Shown: one piece after another, positions 26,907 to 35,078 of the stretch
How positions within the stretch are numbered: the first letter of the stretch is position 1
Layout of the letters: every line of letters starts with the position of its first letter
From: Lachnospiraceae bacterium
Lineage (GTDB): Bacteria; Bacillota; Clostridia; Lachnospirales; Lachnospiraceae
Direction: 5' to 3'
Assembly: GCA_017938285.1 (NCBI GenBank)
Contig: JAGBBW010000138.1
Location: 1-64,000 of the forward strand
Length of the DNA: 64,000 nucleotides
The notes under the pieces: generated by a model
What the model was told of the DNA's origin: nothing
The model's database searches: none
The model's input: the letters and a program-made list of their open reading frames with translations, nothing else
Program-made: the position numbers and the translations under genes

Positions 26907-28700
26907 ATGAAAGAAACCACCCGGAAAAAAGTACTGTCCCTCCTGGGCAGATTTGTTCCATCCGTAAAAAACGCCCACTATTCCCTGAAGAGCATGGCAG
27001 GAGAAGCCCTGGGAGATTCCATGAACGTCTGGCAGGAGCATCCGCGCCCACAGTTAAAACGCGCTTCCTGGACGAGCTTAAACGGCAGATGGGAGTTAAA
27101 CGGACACAGCATCCGCATCCCGTTCCCACCCCAGTCCACACTGTCAGGATACCGGGGAACCACCGGGTCCCATATGACCTACACCAGAACATTTACCATG
27201 CCGGAACCTGCTGCCGGCATCCGTACCCTTCTGCATTTTGAAGCAGTGGACCAGGTGGCAGAAGTATTCTTAAACGGACAACTGCTCGGCAGACACGCCG
27301 GAGGATACCTTCCATTTTCCTTTGACATCTCGGATGTCCTGTGTCCGGAAACAGAAAACACCCTGACCGTAAAAGTAACGGATACCCTGTCCCCTGTTTA
27401 TCCTTACGGCAAACAGAAAACAAAGCGGGGCGGGATGTGGTATATCCCTGTTTCCGGCATCTGGAACAGTGTCTGGCTGGAACAGGTTCCTGACACGTAT
27501 ATCAAAACCCTGAAACTGACTCCGGATCTGGACGGCATTCATATTTCCTGTACCACCAGCCGTCCGGAACATAACGCCCCTGTCACCATTTCCATTACCC
27601 TCTCCAATGGTGAAGTACACCGCTTTACCATGACCGGAAAGCGTGGTTATATCCGGCTCCGCGGTCTTATTACTGCTGACGGCACACCATACACGCCATC
27701 CCTCTGGACTCCGGAACAGCCCTTTCTGTACCACATGACACTGACCCTGGGCAACGACACGGTGGAAACCTATTCTGCCCTGCGCACCATCGGAATCGAA
27801 ACAAGAAACGGTATCCAGCGGGTCTGCTTAAACGGCAAACCCATTTTTCTCCACGGTGTACTGGACCAGGGGTACTTCTGTGACGGAATCTTTCTCCCGG
27901 CGGAGGAACAGGAATTCGAGCGTGATATTCTCCGCATGAAGGAACTTGGCTTTAACATGCTCCGCAAACACATCAAAATTGAACCGGAATGCTTCTATTA
28001 CTACTGCGATCTCCACGGCATGCTGGTTGTCCAGGACATGGTAAACAGCGGACGTTATTCCTTCCTGCGGGATACCGCCCTGCCAACCATCGGCCTCAGA
28101 AAAGCAGACGATACCTCCCGCCCATTTCCGGAGCAGCAGAAACGTTTCTGGGAACAGCACATGAAAGATACCCTGTCCCATTTATACAACCATCCTTCCA
28201 TTATCGTATATACGCTCTTTAACGAAGGCTGGGGCCAGTTTGACAGCGACCGCATGTACACAACTGCCAGAAAGCTGGACGCCACCCGGTTGTATGACTC
28301 CACTTCCGGCTGGTTTGCCCAGAAACAGAATGATTTTGACAGCCGCCATGTTTACTTTGGCAACAGGAAGCCGCAGCCGGACAAACGTCCCCTGTTCATT
28401 TCCGAGTTTGGAGGATGTGCCTATGCTGTGCCGGGACACCATTATGCCAAATATGCTTCTTACGGTTATGGCAGCTGCAAAAAAGTTGAAGAAGTCACAA
28501 AAAAAGTCTGGGAAGCTTACCAGAAAACCATTCTTCCGGTTATCGGAGCCGGCTGCTGCGGCAGTGTATATACCCAGCTCAGTGATGTGGAAGACGAGAT
28601 TAACGGCTTTTATACCTATGACCGGAAAGTATGTAAAGTCAGCATCCAGGAAATGCAGAAACTCCGGAGCGAAATTAACAAAAAATTTTGTTCATTTTAA
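26907..28700 (+). CDS. Glycoside hydrolase family 2 enzyme
   Basis: 597-aa cytoplasmic glycosidase. The jelly-roll sugar-binding domain (about 55-195, with WELNG, AVDQVAEVFLNG, GGYLPFSFDIS, GIWNSVWLE) is followed by the immunoglobulin-like domain and the TIM barrel with acid/base E440 in LFNEGWGQ and nucleophile E500 in FISEFGG. Both catalytic glutamates are present. It is shorter than LacZ and closer in size to beta-glucuronidase/beta-galactosidase-like members; substrate cannot be fixed. There is no signal peptide, so it acts on imported oligosaccharides. Strong AAGGAGG RBS. No transporter is adjacent. Confidence 0.9.
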   Translation: MKETTRKKVLSLLGRFVPSVKNAHYSLKSMAGEALGDSMNVWQEHPRPQLKRASWTSLNGRWELNGHSIRIPFPPQSTLSGYRGTTGSHMTYTRTFTMPEPAAGIRTLLHFEAVDQVAEVFLNGQLLGRHAGGYLPFSFDISDVLCPETENTLTVKVTDTLSPVYPYGKQKTKRGGMWYIPVSGIWNSVWLEQVPDTYIKTLKLTPDLDGIHISCTTSRPEHNAPVTISITLSNGEVHRFTMTGKRGYIRLRGLITADGTPYTPSLWTPEQPFLYHMTLTLGNDTVETYSALRTIGIETRNGIQRVCLNGKPIFLHGVLDQGYFCDGIFLPAEEQEFERDILRMKELGFNMLRKHIKIEPECFYYYCDLHGMLVVQDMVNSGRYSFLRDTALPTIGLRKADDTSRPFPEQQKRFWEQHMKDTLSHLYNHPSIIVYTLFNEGWGQFDSDRMYTTARKLDATRLYDSTSGWFAQKQNDFDSRHVYFGNRKPQPDKRPLFISEFGGCAYAVPGHHYAKYASYGYGSCKKVEEVTKKVWEAYQKTILPVIGAGCCGSVYTQLSDVEDEINGFYTYDRKVCKVSIQEMQKLRSEINKKFCSF

Positions 28701-28760
28701 ATATAATATCAGCTAATTTTTATAGGACGAATGTACTATAAGTAAATTTTCACAAATCTC

Positions 28761-28789
28761 TTGAGAAATCAGCCTATTTTTTGTATAAT
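28761..28789 (+). promoter_or_regulatory. Promoter of the chemoreceptor gene at 28888
   Basis: TTGAGA (28761-28766) and TATAAT (28784-28789) with a 17-base spacer. It is a vegetative sigma-A type promoter, not the flagellar sigma-D type often used for chemoreceptors. Confidence 0.75.
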
Positions 28790-28887
28790 TAGTACATCAG
28801 AATTAACTATTTCTCTTAGTACAACTTATGGTATCTGCCAATAAAAGCTAAACCCATCGTTCGTTACTAAGGGGGAAGGAGGTACCT

Positions 28888-30618
28888 ATGAGTACAAAAA
28901 AGAAGGGGAAGTTTTTAAATTTCAAGGGAATGCGTATCGAAGCCCGGCTGAAAAAGGCATTTAACATCATCATTGCCATTGCATCCGTTGGTTCGATTGC
29001 AGGCATTATTTCCCTGCTGGTCGTTGTTTCCAACTTTGAAAAAGCAATGGACAATTACGCACTGCCGCAGGGTGACATCGCCTTATTTATGAATGAATAC
29101 GCAGAATGCCGTTCCAATACCCGTGGTATTATCGGTTATGAGGACCAGGAGCAGATTGACCTGCTGGTGGGTAAACATACCACCCGTGTGGAAAATACCA
29201 AAGCCCGGCTGGAGGCCATTTATGATACCATGATTACTGACGAAGGCAAGGAAGCTTATGCAAAGATTGAAGAAGCCCTGGACGCTTATTTTGCCAAAGA
29301 AGCGGAAATTATTTCCATTGGCGCCACCACGGACCAGGAGCTCTGCCGCCAGGCACAGAATATGGCCATCAATGAACTGGCTCCATTATATGAAGCACTG
29401 GACAATGCCACTCTGGATCTGATGAACATTAACATCGAAAAAGAAGAAGAAATGGCGGTTATCTGCGAGGTACTGGAAATCAGCGCCATTGTATTAATGG
29501 TAGTCCTCGTTCTTACGGCAGGCATTATTTCCAAACGGATTGCTACCATTATTTCCAAAGGTATTTCCAAGCCGCTGGCAGAAATCGAAGGCCGCTTCGC
29601 TTCCTTTGCGGAAGGTGACATTACCTCCGATTTCCCAACCTCCACTGCAGAGGATGAAATTGCCGGACTGATGAATTCCTCCCACGACATGGCCAAGCGT
29701 CTCCGGATGATTATTATGGATATTGAACGGATGTGTCATGAAATGAGCGAAGGAAACTTTAATGTAACTTCCGAATGTGCTGACGCCTACCGTGGTGACT
29801 TAAAGGACTTATATGTTTCCATTAATAACATGAATGAAAACATCAGCCATGCCCTGCAAGAAGTGGAAACCGTTTCCGACCAGGTAAATTCCGGTGCCAC
29901 CAACCTGTCCGAGGCTGCCCAGAGTCTTGCCGAGGGAGCCACCGACCAGGCTGCTTCCGTGGAAGAAATGTTAGCAACCATGAACACCGTTTCCGATGGT
30001 CTTAAGTATACCTCTTCCAGTGTGGATGAGGCTTACCAGCAGGCTCTTTCCTGTGCAAACGATGCCCAGATGAGCTATCAGGAAATGAATCACATGGTAG
30101 AATCCATGAACCGTATCAGTGAAACTTCCAGAAAAATTGAAAATATCATTGCAGAAATCGAAGATATTGCCAGTCAGACCAATCTGCTCTCCTTAAATGC
30201 TTCCATTGAAGCAGCCAGAGCAGGAGAAGCCGGCCGTGGTTTTGCCGTAGTTGCTGACGAAATCCGTAATCTGGCCGACCAGAGTGCAAAATCTGCCATT
30301 GATACCAGAGAGCTGGTCAACAATACCCTCCATGAAATTGAAGAAGGAAGCAGAGTTGCCCACCGTACGGCTGACGTTCTTACCGGCGTGGTAGACTCCA
30401 TCCAGAAGATTGCCGAAACTTCCAGAACCCTGTCTGAAAATACCCAGGTACAGGCAGAAGCAGTAGAACAGGCAGATATGGGTATTGCCCGCATTTCCGA
30501 AGTAGTACAGTCCAATTCCGCTGCAGCAGAAGAATCCTTTGCAACCAGCGAAGAATTATCCGCACAGGCTATGACCATGCATGACCTGGTATCCCGGTTC
30601 CAGTTAAAAAAAGCATAA
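28888..30618 (+). CDS. Methyl-accepting chemotaxis protein with 4-helix-bundle sensor
   Basis: 576-aa transmembrane chemoreceptor. TM1 is at about 25-50, an approximately 130-residue extracellular four-helix-bundle sensor follows, TM2 is at about 190-215, then a HAMP domain and the signalling coiled coil with the conserved hairpin tip [25 protein letters not shown] (split here by the reader at EIEDIASQ and [12 protein letters not shown]). A strong AGGAGG RBS is 6 bases before the ATG. Monocistronic between its own promoter and a perfect inverted-repeat terminator. Ligand unknown. Confidence 0.93.
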   Translation: MSTKKKGKFLNFKGMRIEARLKKAFNIIIAIASVGSIAGIISLLVVVSNFEKAMDNYALPQGDIALFMNEYAECRSNTRGIIGYEDQEQIDLLVGKHTTRVENTKARLEAIYDTMITDEGKEAYAKIEEALDAYFAKEAEIISIGATTDQELCRQAQNMAINELAPLYEALDNATLDLMNINIEKEEEMAVICEVLEISAIVLMVVLVLTAGIISKRIATIISKGISKPLAEIEGRFASFAEGDITSDFPTSTAEDEIAGLMNSSHDMAKRLRMIIMDIERMCHEMSEGNFNVTSECADAYRGDLKDLYVSINNMNENISHALQEVETVSDQVNSGATNLSEAAQSLAEGATDQAASVEEMLATMNTVSDGLKYTSSSVDEAYQQALSCANDAQMSYQEMNHMVESMNRISETSRKIENIIAEIEDIASQTNLLSLNASIEAARAGEAGRGFAVVADEIRNLADQSAKSAIDTRELVNNTLHEIEEGSRVAHRTADVLTGVVDSIQKIAETSRTLSENTQVQAEAVEQADMGIARISEVVQSNSAAAEESFATSEELSAQAMTMHDLVSRFQLKKA

Positions 30619-30649
30619 AATGAGAGCATTTTTAGCAAAGTAAATCAAA

Positions 30650-30713
30650 ATACCATGCAGATATCTGTGAGAATAATAACTTACCTTCCAAAGATATCTG
30701 CATGGTATAAATT
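30650..30713. terminator. Inverted-repeat terminator after the chemoreceptor
   Basis: A perfect 17-bp inverted repeat, ATACCATGCAGATATCT (30650-30666) and its complement (30692-30708), with a 25-base loop and a following ATTTTTC. The other side is flanked by TTTTGATTT on the minus strand, so it may work in both directions and also terminate the histidine phosphatase gene. Confidence 0.7.
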
Positions 30714-30774
30714 TTTCTTTGGTACAATTTTAACCAGTAATCAGGAACATTCTATTTCCTGTCCACTATCACTA

Positions 30775-31470
30775 TCAGTTATCATACACATTGTCAACTC
30801 TTAATCCCTGAATATGCCTTGCATCATTTAAAATCTCAAACCGTGGTGTCACCAGCTTTCCCATCTCCTCCGGAAATGTAACTATCGTGATTCCGGTATA
30901 ATCCGGTCCCATGGTAGTGCAGACAAAAGGAAATGGCAGGTTAAACAAGTGAGCCAGTATCACCGCAGACGCCCCGCCGTGTCCAAAGGCCACAACTGTT
31001 TTCTCTGTTTCCCCGGAGATTCCGGTTGCCCGGTAGTAATTTCCTTCCCGGCTGTAGCCTAGCGTTTCCAGCCACTCATCCGTGGCTCCTGCAATATTCT
31101 TTACATACTGCACCAGTGTGTTGCGGCAGAATGGCTGGACTTCCATCCAGTCCGTTTCCAGCAGACTTTTATTTTCCGCCACCATGGCATCGGCGGTTGA
31201 CCATGGGTGTCCCTCTGCAAATAACGGTAAGTTATCCACAGAACCCCAGCCAATTTCACGCATGAATTCACATTTTTCAATGGAAAGTCCCAGCATACCA
31301 GCGGTATATTCTGCGGTTTCATACGCACGACCACAGGTGGAAGAAAAAATCTGCTGTATTCCCTCTTCCTTCAGGCGCTTTGCAGCTGCTGCGGCATGCT
31401 TATGGCCAAGAGGTGTCAGACAGTCGTTGGTGTAGTCAGAGTGTCCGTGACGGACGAAGATGATTCTCAT
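30775..31470 (-). CDS. Histidine phosphatase (phosphoglycerate mutase-like) family protein
   Basis: 231-aa cytoplasmic phosphatase of the branch-1 histidine phosphatase superfamily. The phosphoacceptor motif is IIFVRHGHSDY (H8), followed by LTPLGHKHAAAAAKRL, IFSSTCGRAYETAE and the second catalytic histidine in VVAFGHGGA. Substrate cannot be assigned. The start at 31470 has AAAGGAG 9 bases upstream; the open frame continues to 31491 but would swallow this RBS. Own promoter at 31526-31554. Confidence 0.85.
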   Translation of the reverse strand: MRIIFVRHGHSDYTNDCLTPLGHKHAAAAAKRLKEEGIQQIFSSTCGRAYETAEYTAGMLGLSIEKCEFMREIGWGSVDNLPLFAEGHPWSTADAMVAENKSLLETDWMEVQPFCRNTLVQYVKNIAGATDEWLETLGYSREGNYYRATGISGETEKTVVAFGHGGASAVILAHLFNLPFPFVCTTMGPDYTGITIVTFPEEMGKLVTPRFEILNDARHIQGLRVDNVYDN

Positions 31471-31525
31471 ACGCAAAAGCTCCTTTGTCAAAATTTATTC
31501 TCAAACACACATCCTATCAATTGAT

Positions 31526-31554
31526 ACAATAGCAGCCAATTGTCAGACCGTCAA
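31526..31554 (-). promoter_or_regulatory. Promoter of the histidine phosphatase gene
   Basis: TTGACG (31549-31554) and TATTGT (31526-31531) with a 17-base spacer on the minus strand. Confidence 0.55.
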
Positions 31555-31589
31555 GACGTTATCTGTTTTGTTTCCTTTTACCATCCGTA

Positions 31590-31742
31590 TTAAATAAACA
31601 ACTGCCATGTACTGCTGTCAAATCTTACATTCACAAAATCACTCTTTTTCAATACTGGCTTTCCTGACTCCAACACCGCCTTCACTATTTCTTTTGTTGT
31701 TGCAACCACGTTTTCAGACCCAAGTAATTCTTCCACCGACAT
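31590..31742 (-). CDS. Possible small protein or gene remnant at the end of the MerR-methyltransferase operon
   Basis: About 50 codons starting at ATG 31742 (MSVEELLGSENVVATTKEIV...) and ending at 31590; the open frame extends upstream into the end of the phospholipase-like gene. The amino acid composition is protein-like, but the nearest Shine-Dalgarno (GAGGAG) is about 20 bases from this ATG, which is too far. It could be a translationally coupled peptide with a start further upstream, or the tail of a decayed gene. No family recognised. Confidence 0.35.
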   Translation of the reverse strand: MSVEELLGSENVVATTKEIVKAVLESGKPVLKKSDFVNVRFDSSTWQLFI

Positions 31743-31764
31743 AAACAAAGCTGCTTCATTCTCC

Positions 31765-32427
31765 TCACCTTTCCCTTGCTGGCACATAATACCGCTCTGG
31801 TCTGCCCGGTTCCATACCCGTCAGAAATGCCCTGATTTCCCGAACACACTCTTCGATACACAATTCAATGCAGGCAGTTGTCACCTCATACGTATATATG
31901 GCAAGCTCTTCTTTTGCCGCCGGAGGTTCTTCAAAAAAGTCCTGATACAGACCGCCAAATACCCCTTCATAAAACTCTGGATGTATCCCCTCTAATTCCA
32001 GTTCCCGGTCTTCTGTCAATTCATACACCAAAGCAAACTCTTCCCGTAAAATATAATTCAGACGGTGAAAATCCCGGTATCCTTCCTGATATTTCTGATA
32101 TCGTTCTTCCTTATTTTTCAATTTTGCACGAATCTGTAGCTCCATTACTTCATGAAACCATATTCCATCTGTTATTAAGTGACACAAAATCCCCAGATAC
32201 AAATCATCCTCTTTCATTTTTTCCCCATACTTCATCATAAACCTTCGCCAGTTTATTCCCTTTTGCTCCCCACTCAGCTCCACAAAGTGGGTCTGGTTCT
32301 TGGAACCATCTTCCTTACAGGACATATCCGGACAAAGAGAACCAATTTTAAAACGATTTTTATTTTTCATTAGTATCTGTGAGGCAATACGCTCCGCAAT
32401 CAGATAATGAATCATTCTGGATGGCAT
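31765..32427 (-). CDS. Zinc-dependent phospholipase C-like protein
   Basis: 220-aa protein that resembles the S1/P1 nuclease-phospholipase C zinc fold. Histidines and aspartates sit in family-like contexts: MIHYLIAERI near the N-terminus, GSLCPDM, THFVE and LGILCHLITDGIWFHEVM. There is no signal peptide, unlike secreted PLCs, so an intracellular hydrolase of unknown substrate is more likely. RBS AGGAGGAATTGTA; its ATG overlaps the stop of the MerR-methyltransferase gene (TAATG), so expression is coupled. Confidence 0.65.
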   Translation of the reverse strand: MPSRMIHYLIAERIASQILMKNKNRFKIGSLCPDMSCKEDGSKNQTHFVELSGEQKGINWRRFMMKYGEKMKEDDLYLGILCHLITDGIWFHEVMELQIRAKLKNKEERYQKYQEGYRDFHRLNYILREEFALVYELTEDRELELEGIHPEFYEGVFGGLYQDFFEEPPAAKEELAIYTYEVTTACIELCIEECVREIRAFLTGMEPGRPERYYVPARER

Positions 32428-33608
32428 TACAATTCCTCCTTCCGACAGCAGAACAGATAAGTATCCCGCTCAAATTCAAATCCTGACTGCACTTTTTTAC
32501 TTTCTAAAAAGCGTAAAAAACTGCTTCTTCTCTGTTCCAGCACTTCCCTGGCAGGACGACACACCTGCAGAATATACTCCATCCATTCCTCCGCTGTGTC
32601 AAAATGCAGCCTGCATATATAAGCATGACGTTCTACCACAGGGAATACTGTCCGAAGCTCCGCTTCCAGTTTCTGTAATTTTGTCTTATGTTTCTCGTAT
32701 TCTTTCTCCAATTCAGTACAATCTTCCAAAAACTCCCACAGCAATACCTGTAGTTTTTCATAGAACAGAAAACCTCCCCAGGTGCAGATAAAAGCGCCCT
32801 TCTTAGAAAGAGCTGCTACAAATTTCCGGTACAATTTTTCCCTGTCCTGAATAAAAAACGCTACATGATTGAAAAAGATACAGTGATATGTCTGAGTAAA
32901 TGTCATACTCTCTAAATCATCCCAGACAAAATCAAAGTTCCGGCTGACCAGACAGTCCTTCTGCTCCTGCATATACTCGCAAAATGTATCTGCATGGGTA
33001 TTATGCCTGTCCACACAGGTTACCGACAGATTCTCCGGCAGCCGCTCCATATTATAACGCCACAAATTTCCCCAGCCTGCCCCGGCATCCAGTACTTGCA
33101 TGCCTGCTCTTAATCCTGCCATTTCAAACACAAACCTTGACCATCCCTTTGGTTCGTCAGAATGCCTGCTCAGCCTTGCCACCACTTCATCCGCTCTCTG
33201 ATTCTTCACAATGTTCCCAAGCGACTTTAAGAAAGAATTACTGTCCATTTCCTCACCCCTGCATTCCTTTGCCGCCCGGTCCACATGGGCAATTACCGTA
33301 TTTAACTGTTCTCTTTTTCTTTCCAACAGACGCTTCTGCGCCAGCAGCATTTCTTCCCTGCTGACATTCTCATACAGCTGCAAAAACTCCGCGATCTGGT
33401 CCAGGGAAAAATCCAGATACTTCATCAGCTGGATTTTTTCTAATGTCCGAACCGCCTCTTCCCCATACAACCGGTATCCATTTTCCTCATTGCGCACCGG
33501 CAGAAGAAGGCCTTTTCTTTCATAAACACGCAGAGTTTTTGTGGAAATGTTCGCAAGCCCTGCTAACTGCCCAATCGTATAGGTTTCCTTCATTTCACTT
33601 TTTTTCAT
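32427..33608 (-). CDS. MerR-type regulator fused to a SAM-dependent methyltransferase
   Basis: 393-aa two-domain protein. Residues about 8-120 are a MerR regulator: winged helix YTIGQLAGLANISTKTLRVYE, RKGLLLPVRNEENGYRLY and a dimerisation helix. Residues about 145-390 are a class I methyltransferase with motif I VLDAGAGWGNLW, VTCVDRHN and the acidic FDFVWDDLESM. In ordinary MerR proteins this position holds the effector-binding domain. The ATG at 33608 was chosen; an in-frame GTG lies at 33629. A MerR-type promoter with a 19-base spacer and dyad lies about 70 bases upstream, so autoregulation is likely. The phospholipase-like gene is translationally coupled downstream. Confidence 0.85.
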   Translation of the reverse strand: MKKSEMKETYTIGQLAGLANISTKTLRVYERKGLLLPVRNEENGYRLYGEEAVRTLEKIQLMKYLDFSLDQIAEFLQLYENVSREEMLLAQKRLLERKREQLNTVIAHVDRAAKECRGEEMDSNSFLKSLGNIVKNQRADEVVARLSRHSDEPKGWSRFVFEMAGLRAGMQVLDAGAGWGNLWRYNMERLPENLSVTCVDRHNTHADTFCEYMQEQKDCLVSRNFDFVWDDLESMTFTQTYHCIFFNHVAFFIQDREKLYRKFVAALSKKGAFICTWGGFLFYEKLQVLLWEFLEDCTELEKEYEKHKTKLQKLEAELRTVFPVVERHAYICRLHFDTAEEWMEYILQVCRPAREVLEQRRSSFLRFLESKKVQSGFEFERDTYLFCCRKEEL

Positions 33609-33680
33609 ATCCGTTTCGCTTCCTTTCACTGCTTTCCCGGGAGTATGCTGTTTTGTTATGTATTCGATTAATCTGATTTG

Positions 33681-33711
33681 ATTATAAACCTTGTCCTAAG
33701 GGCAAGGTCAA
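33681..33711 (-). promoter_or_regulatory. MerR-type promoter with operator dyad in a 19-base spacer
   Basis: On the minus strand TTGACC (33706-33711) and TATAAT (33681-33686) are 19 bases apart, the overlong spacing typical of MerR-activated promoters. The spacer is a 21-bp imperfect dyad (33688-33708), ACCTTG...CAAGGT, with one mismatch pair and an odd centre. Confidence 0.85.
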
Positions 33712-33790
33712 GAGAAAAATTCCACTTTGCATGCCAATGTGCATTTTAGCGAAGCCTTTTGGTATTATAGGGAACACTTTCCTATCACAC

Positions 33791-33826
33791 AAAAAAACTC
33801 CCAAAGGATAGGATACCTCCGGGAGT
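33791..33826 (-). terminator. Terminator after asnA
   Basis: On the minus strand ACTCCC pairs with GGGAGT, with further inner pairing, followed by TTTTTTT. Confidence 0.8.
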
Positions 33827-33845
33827 CTTATCTTTTACTTCAATT

Positions 33846-34856
33846 TTATAAAAACTGTATTCCTCTCTCTTTCGCCTTCTGCAACGTTTCCTCCGGCCAG
33901 ATGGACGCCTGCACCTCTGCAATATGCGCCTTATGTAAGAAGAACATACAAATTCTGGACTGACCGATACCACCGCCCACACTGTATGGCAGCTCTCTGT
34001 TCAGAATTGCCTTCTGGAACGGAAGCTCTGCCCTGTCCTCACAGCCGGAAAGCTTTAACTGCTCTGCCAGGGAATTTTCATCCACACGGATACCCATGGA
34101 AGAAAGTTCCAGCGCAATATCCAGAACCGGATAATACACGATAATGTCACCGTTTAAGTTCCAGTCATCATAGTCCGGTGCTCTGCCGTCATGCTTCTCA
34201 CCAGAAGCTAACTTACCGCCAATCTGCATAATAAACACCGCACCCTTTAAGCGGGCAATCTTGTGTTCTCTCTCCTTCGGCGTATCATTTGGATACATAT
34301 TCTCTAATTCCTGGGTCGTCACAAACGTGATTTCCTCTGGAAGAATTTCTTCAATATACTCATACTTATCCGCCATGTAATGTTCGGTTTCACGAAGGGC
34401 TGCATATACCTTGCGCACTACATGTTTTAACGTTTCCACGTTGCGCTCATCCTGTAAAATAATCTTTTCCCAGTCCCACTGGTCTACAAAAATAGAATGA
34501 AGATTGTCGGTGTCCTCATCTCGGCGGATAGCGTTCATATCCGTGTACAGACCCTCTCCATAAGAAAAGCCGTACTGCTTTAATGCCTGACGCTTCCACT
34601 TTGCCAGAGAATGGACGATTTCCACCTCTGCATCGTTCTGCTCCTTGATACCAAAGGAAACCGGACGTTCCACACCATTTAAATTATCATTCAGACCGGA
34701 CTCCGGCTTTACGAATAACGGTGCAGACACACGGGTCAGATTCAGCTTTTTTGCCAGCTGACGCTCGAAATGGTCCTTTACACTCTTAATTGCTCTCTGG
34801 GTTTCTCTGATGTCAAGTTCTGATTTATACCCTTCCGGGATGTAAAACTGCTCCAT
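33846..34856 (-). CDS. asnA: Aspartate-ammonia ligase AsnA
   Basis: Ammonia-dependent asparagine synthetase; ATP activates aspartate to the adenylate, which ammonia attacks. The class II aminoacyl-tRNA synthetase-like fold is recognised from IRETQRAIKSVKDHFERQLAKKLNL (short phrases IRETQRAI and RVSAPLFV), SGLNDNLNG, HSIFVDQWDWE and the C-terminal GGGIGQSRICMFFL. 336 aa is normal. Start at 34856 with AAGGAGG 6 bases upstream. Own promoter and terminator. Confidence 0.95.
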   Translation of the reverse strand: MEQFYIPEGYKSELDIRETQRAIKSVKDHFERQLAKKLNLTRVSAPLFVKPESGLNDNLNGVERPVSFGIKEQNDAEVEIVHSLAKWKRQALKQYGFSYGEGLYTDMNAIRRDEDTDNLHSIFVDQWDWEKIILQDERNVETLKHVVRKVYAALRETEHYMADKYEYIEEILPEEITFVTTQELENMYPNDTPKEREHKIARLKGAVFIMQIGGKLASGEKHDGRAPDYDDWNLNGDIIVYYPVLDIALELSSMGIRVDENSLAEQLKLSGCEDRAELPFQKAILNRELPYSVGGGIGQSRICMFFLHKAHIAEVQASIWPEETLQKAKERGIQFL

Positions 34857-34930
34857 ACAATCCTCCTTGTTGCGTGAAGAAGACATTCTCCACTTAGGTT
34901 TCCACTTTAATTCACTAAATTTATTTCATT

Positions 34931-34959
34931 AGTGTACCAGTTTTTTGCGGAAATAGCAA
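34931..34959 (-). promoter_or_regulatory. Promoter of asnA
   Basis: TTGCTA (34954-34959) and TACACT (34931-34936) with a 17-base spacer on the minus strand. Confidence 0.65.
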
Positions 34960-34993
34960 GACCTTTCTTTGCTATTGGCGTATTTTATTCTCA

Positions 34994-35064
34994 GGCAGTT
35001 TTCGGAGGGACAATTATCCATGTCCGCCTGGCTCTTCCTACATTTGTACGTTTCTGTCGGACAT
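34994..35064 (+). repeat. Half copy of the 7.8-kb palindromic repeat
   Basis: GGCAGTTTTC-GAGG, then TCCATGTCCGCCTG, CTCTTCCTAC and the following GTCGGACA match, with substitutions, the minus-strand reading of 7933-7862. Only one half of the palindrome is present, lying between the stop of the helicase gene and the asnA promoter. Confidence 0.7.
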
Positions 35065-35078
35065 TGGGATACTTCCCA

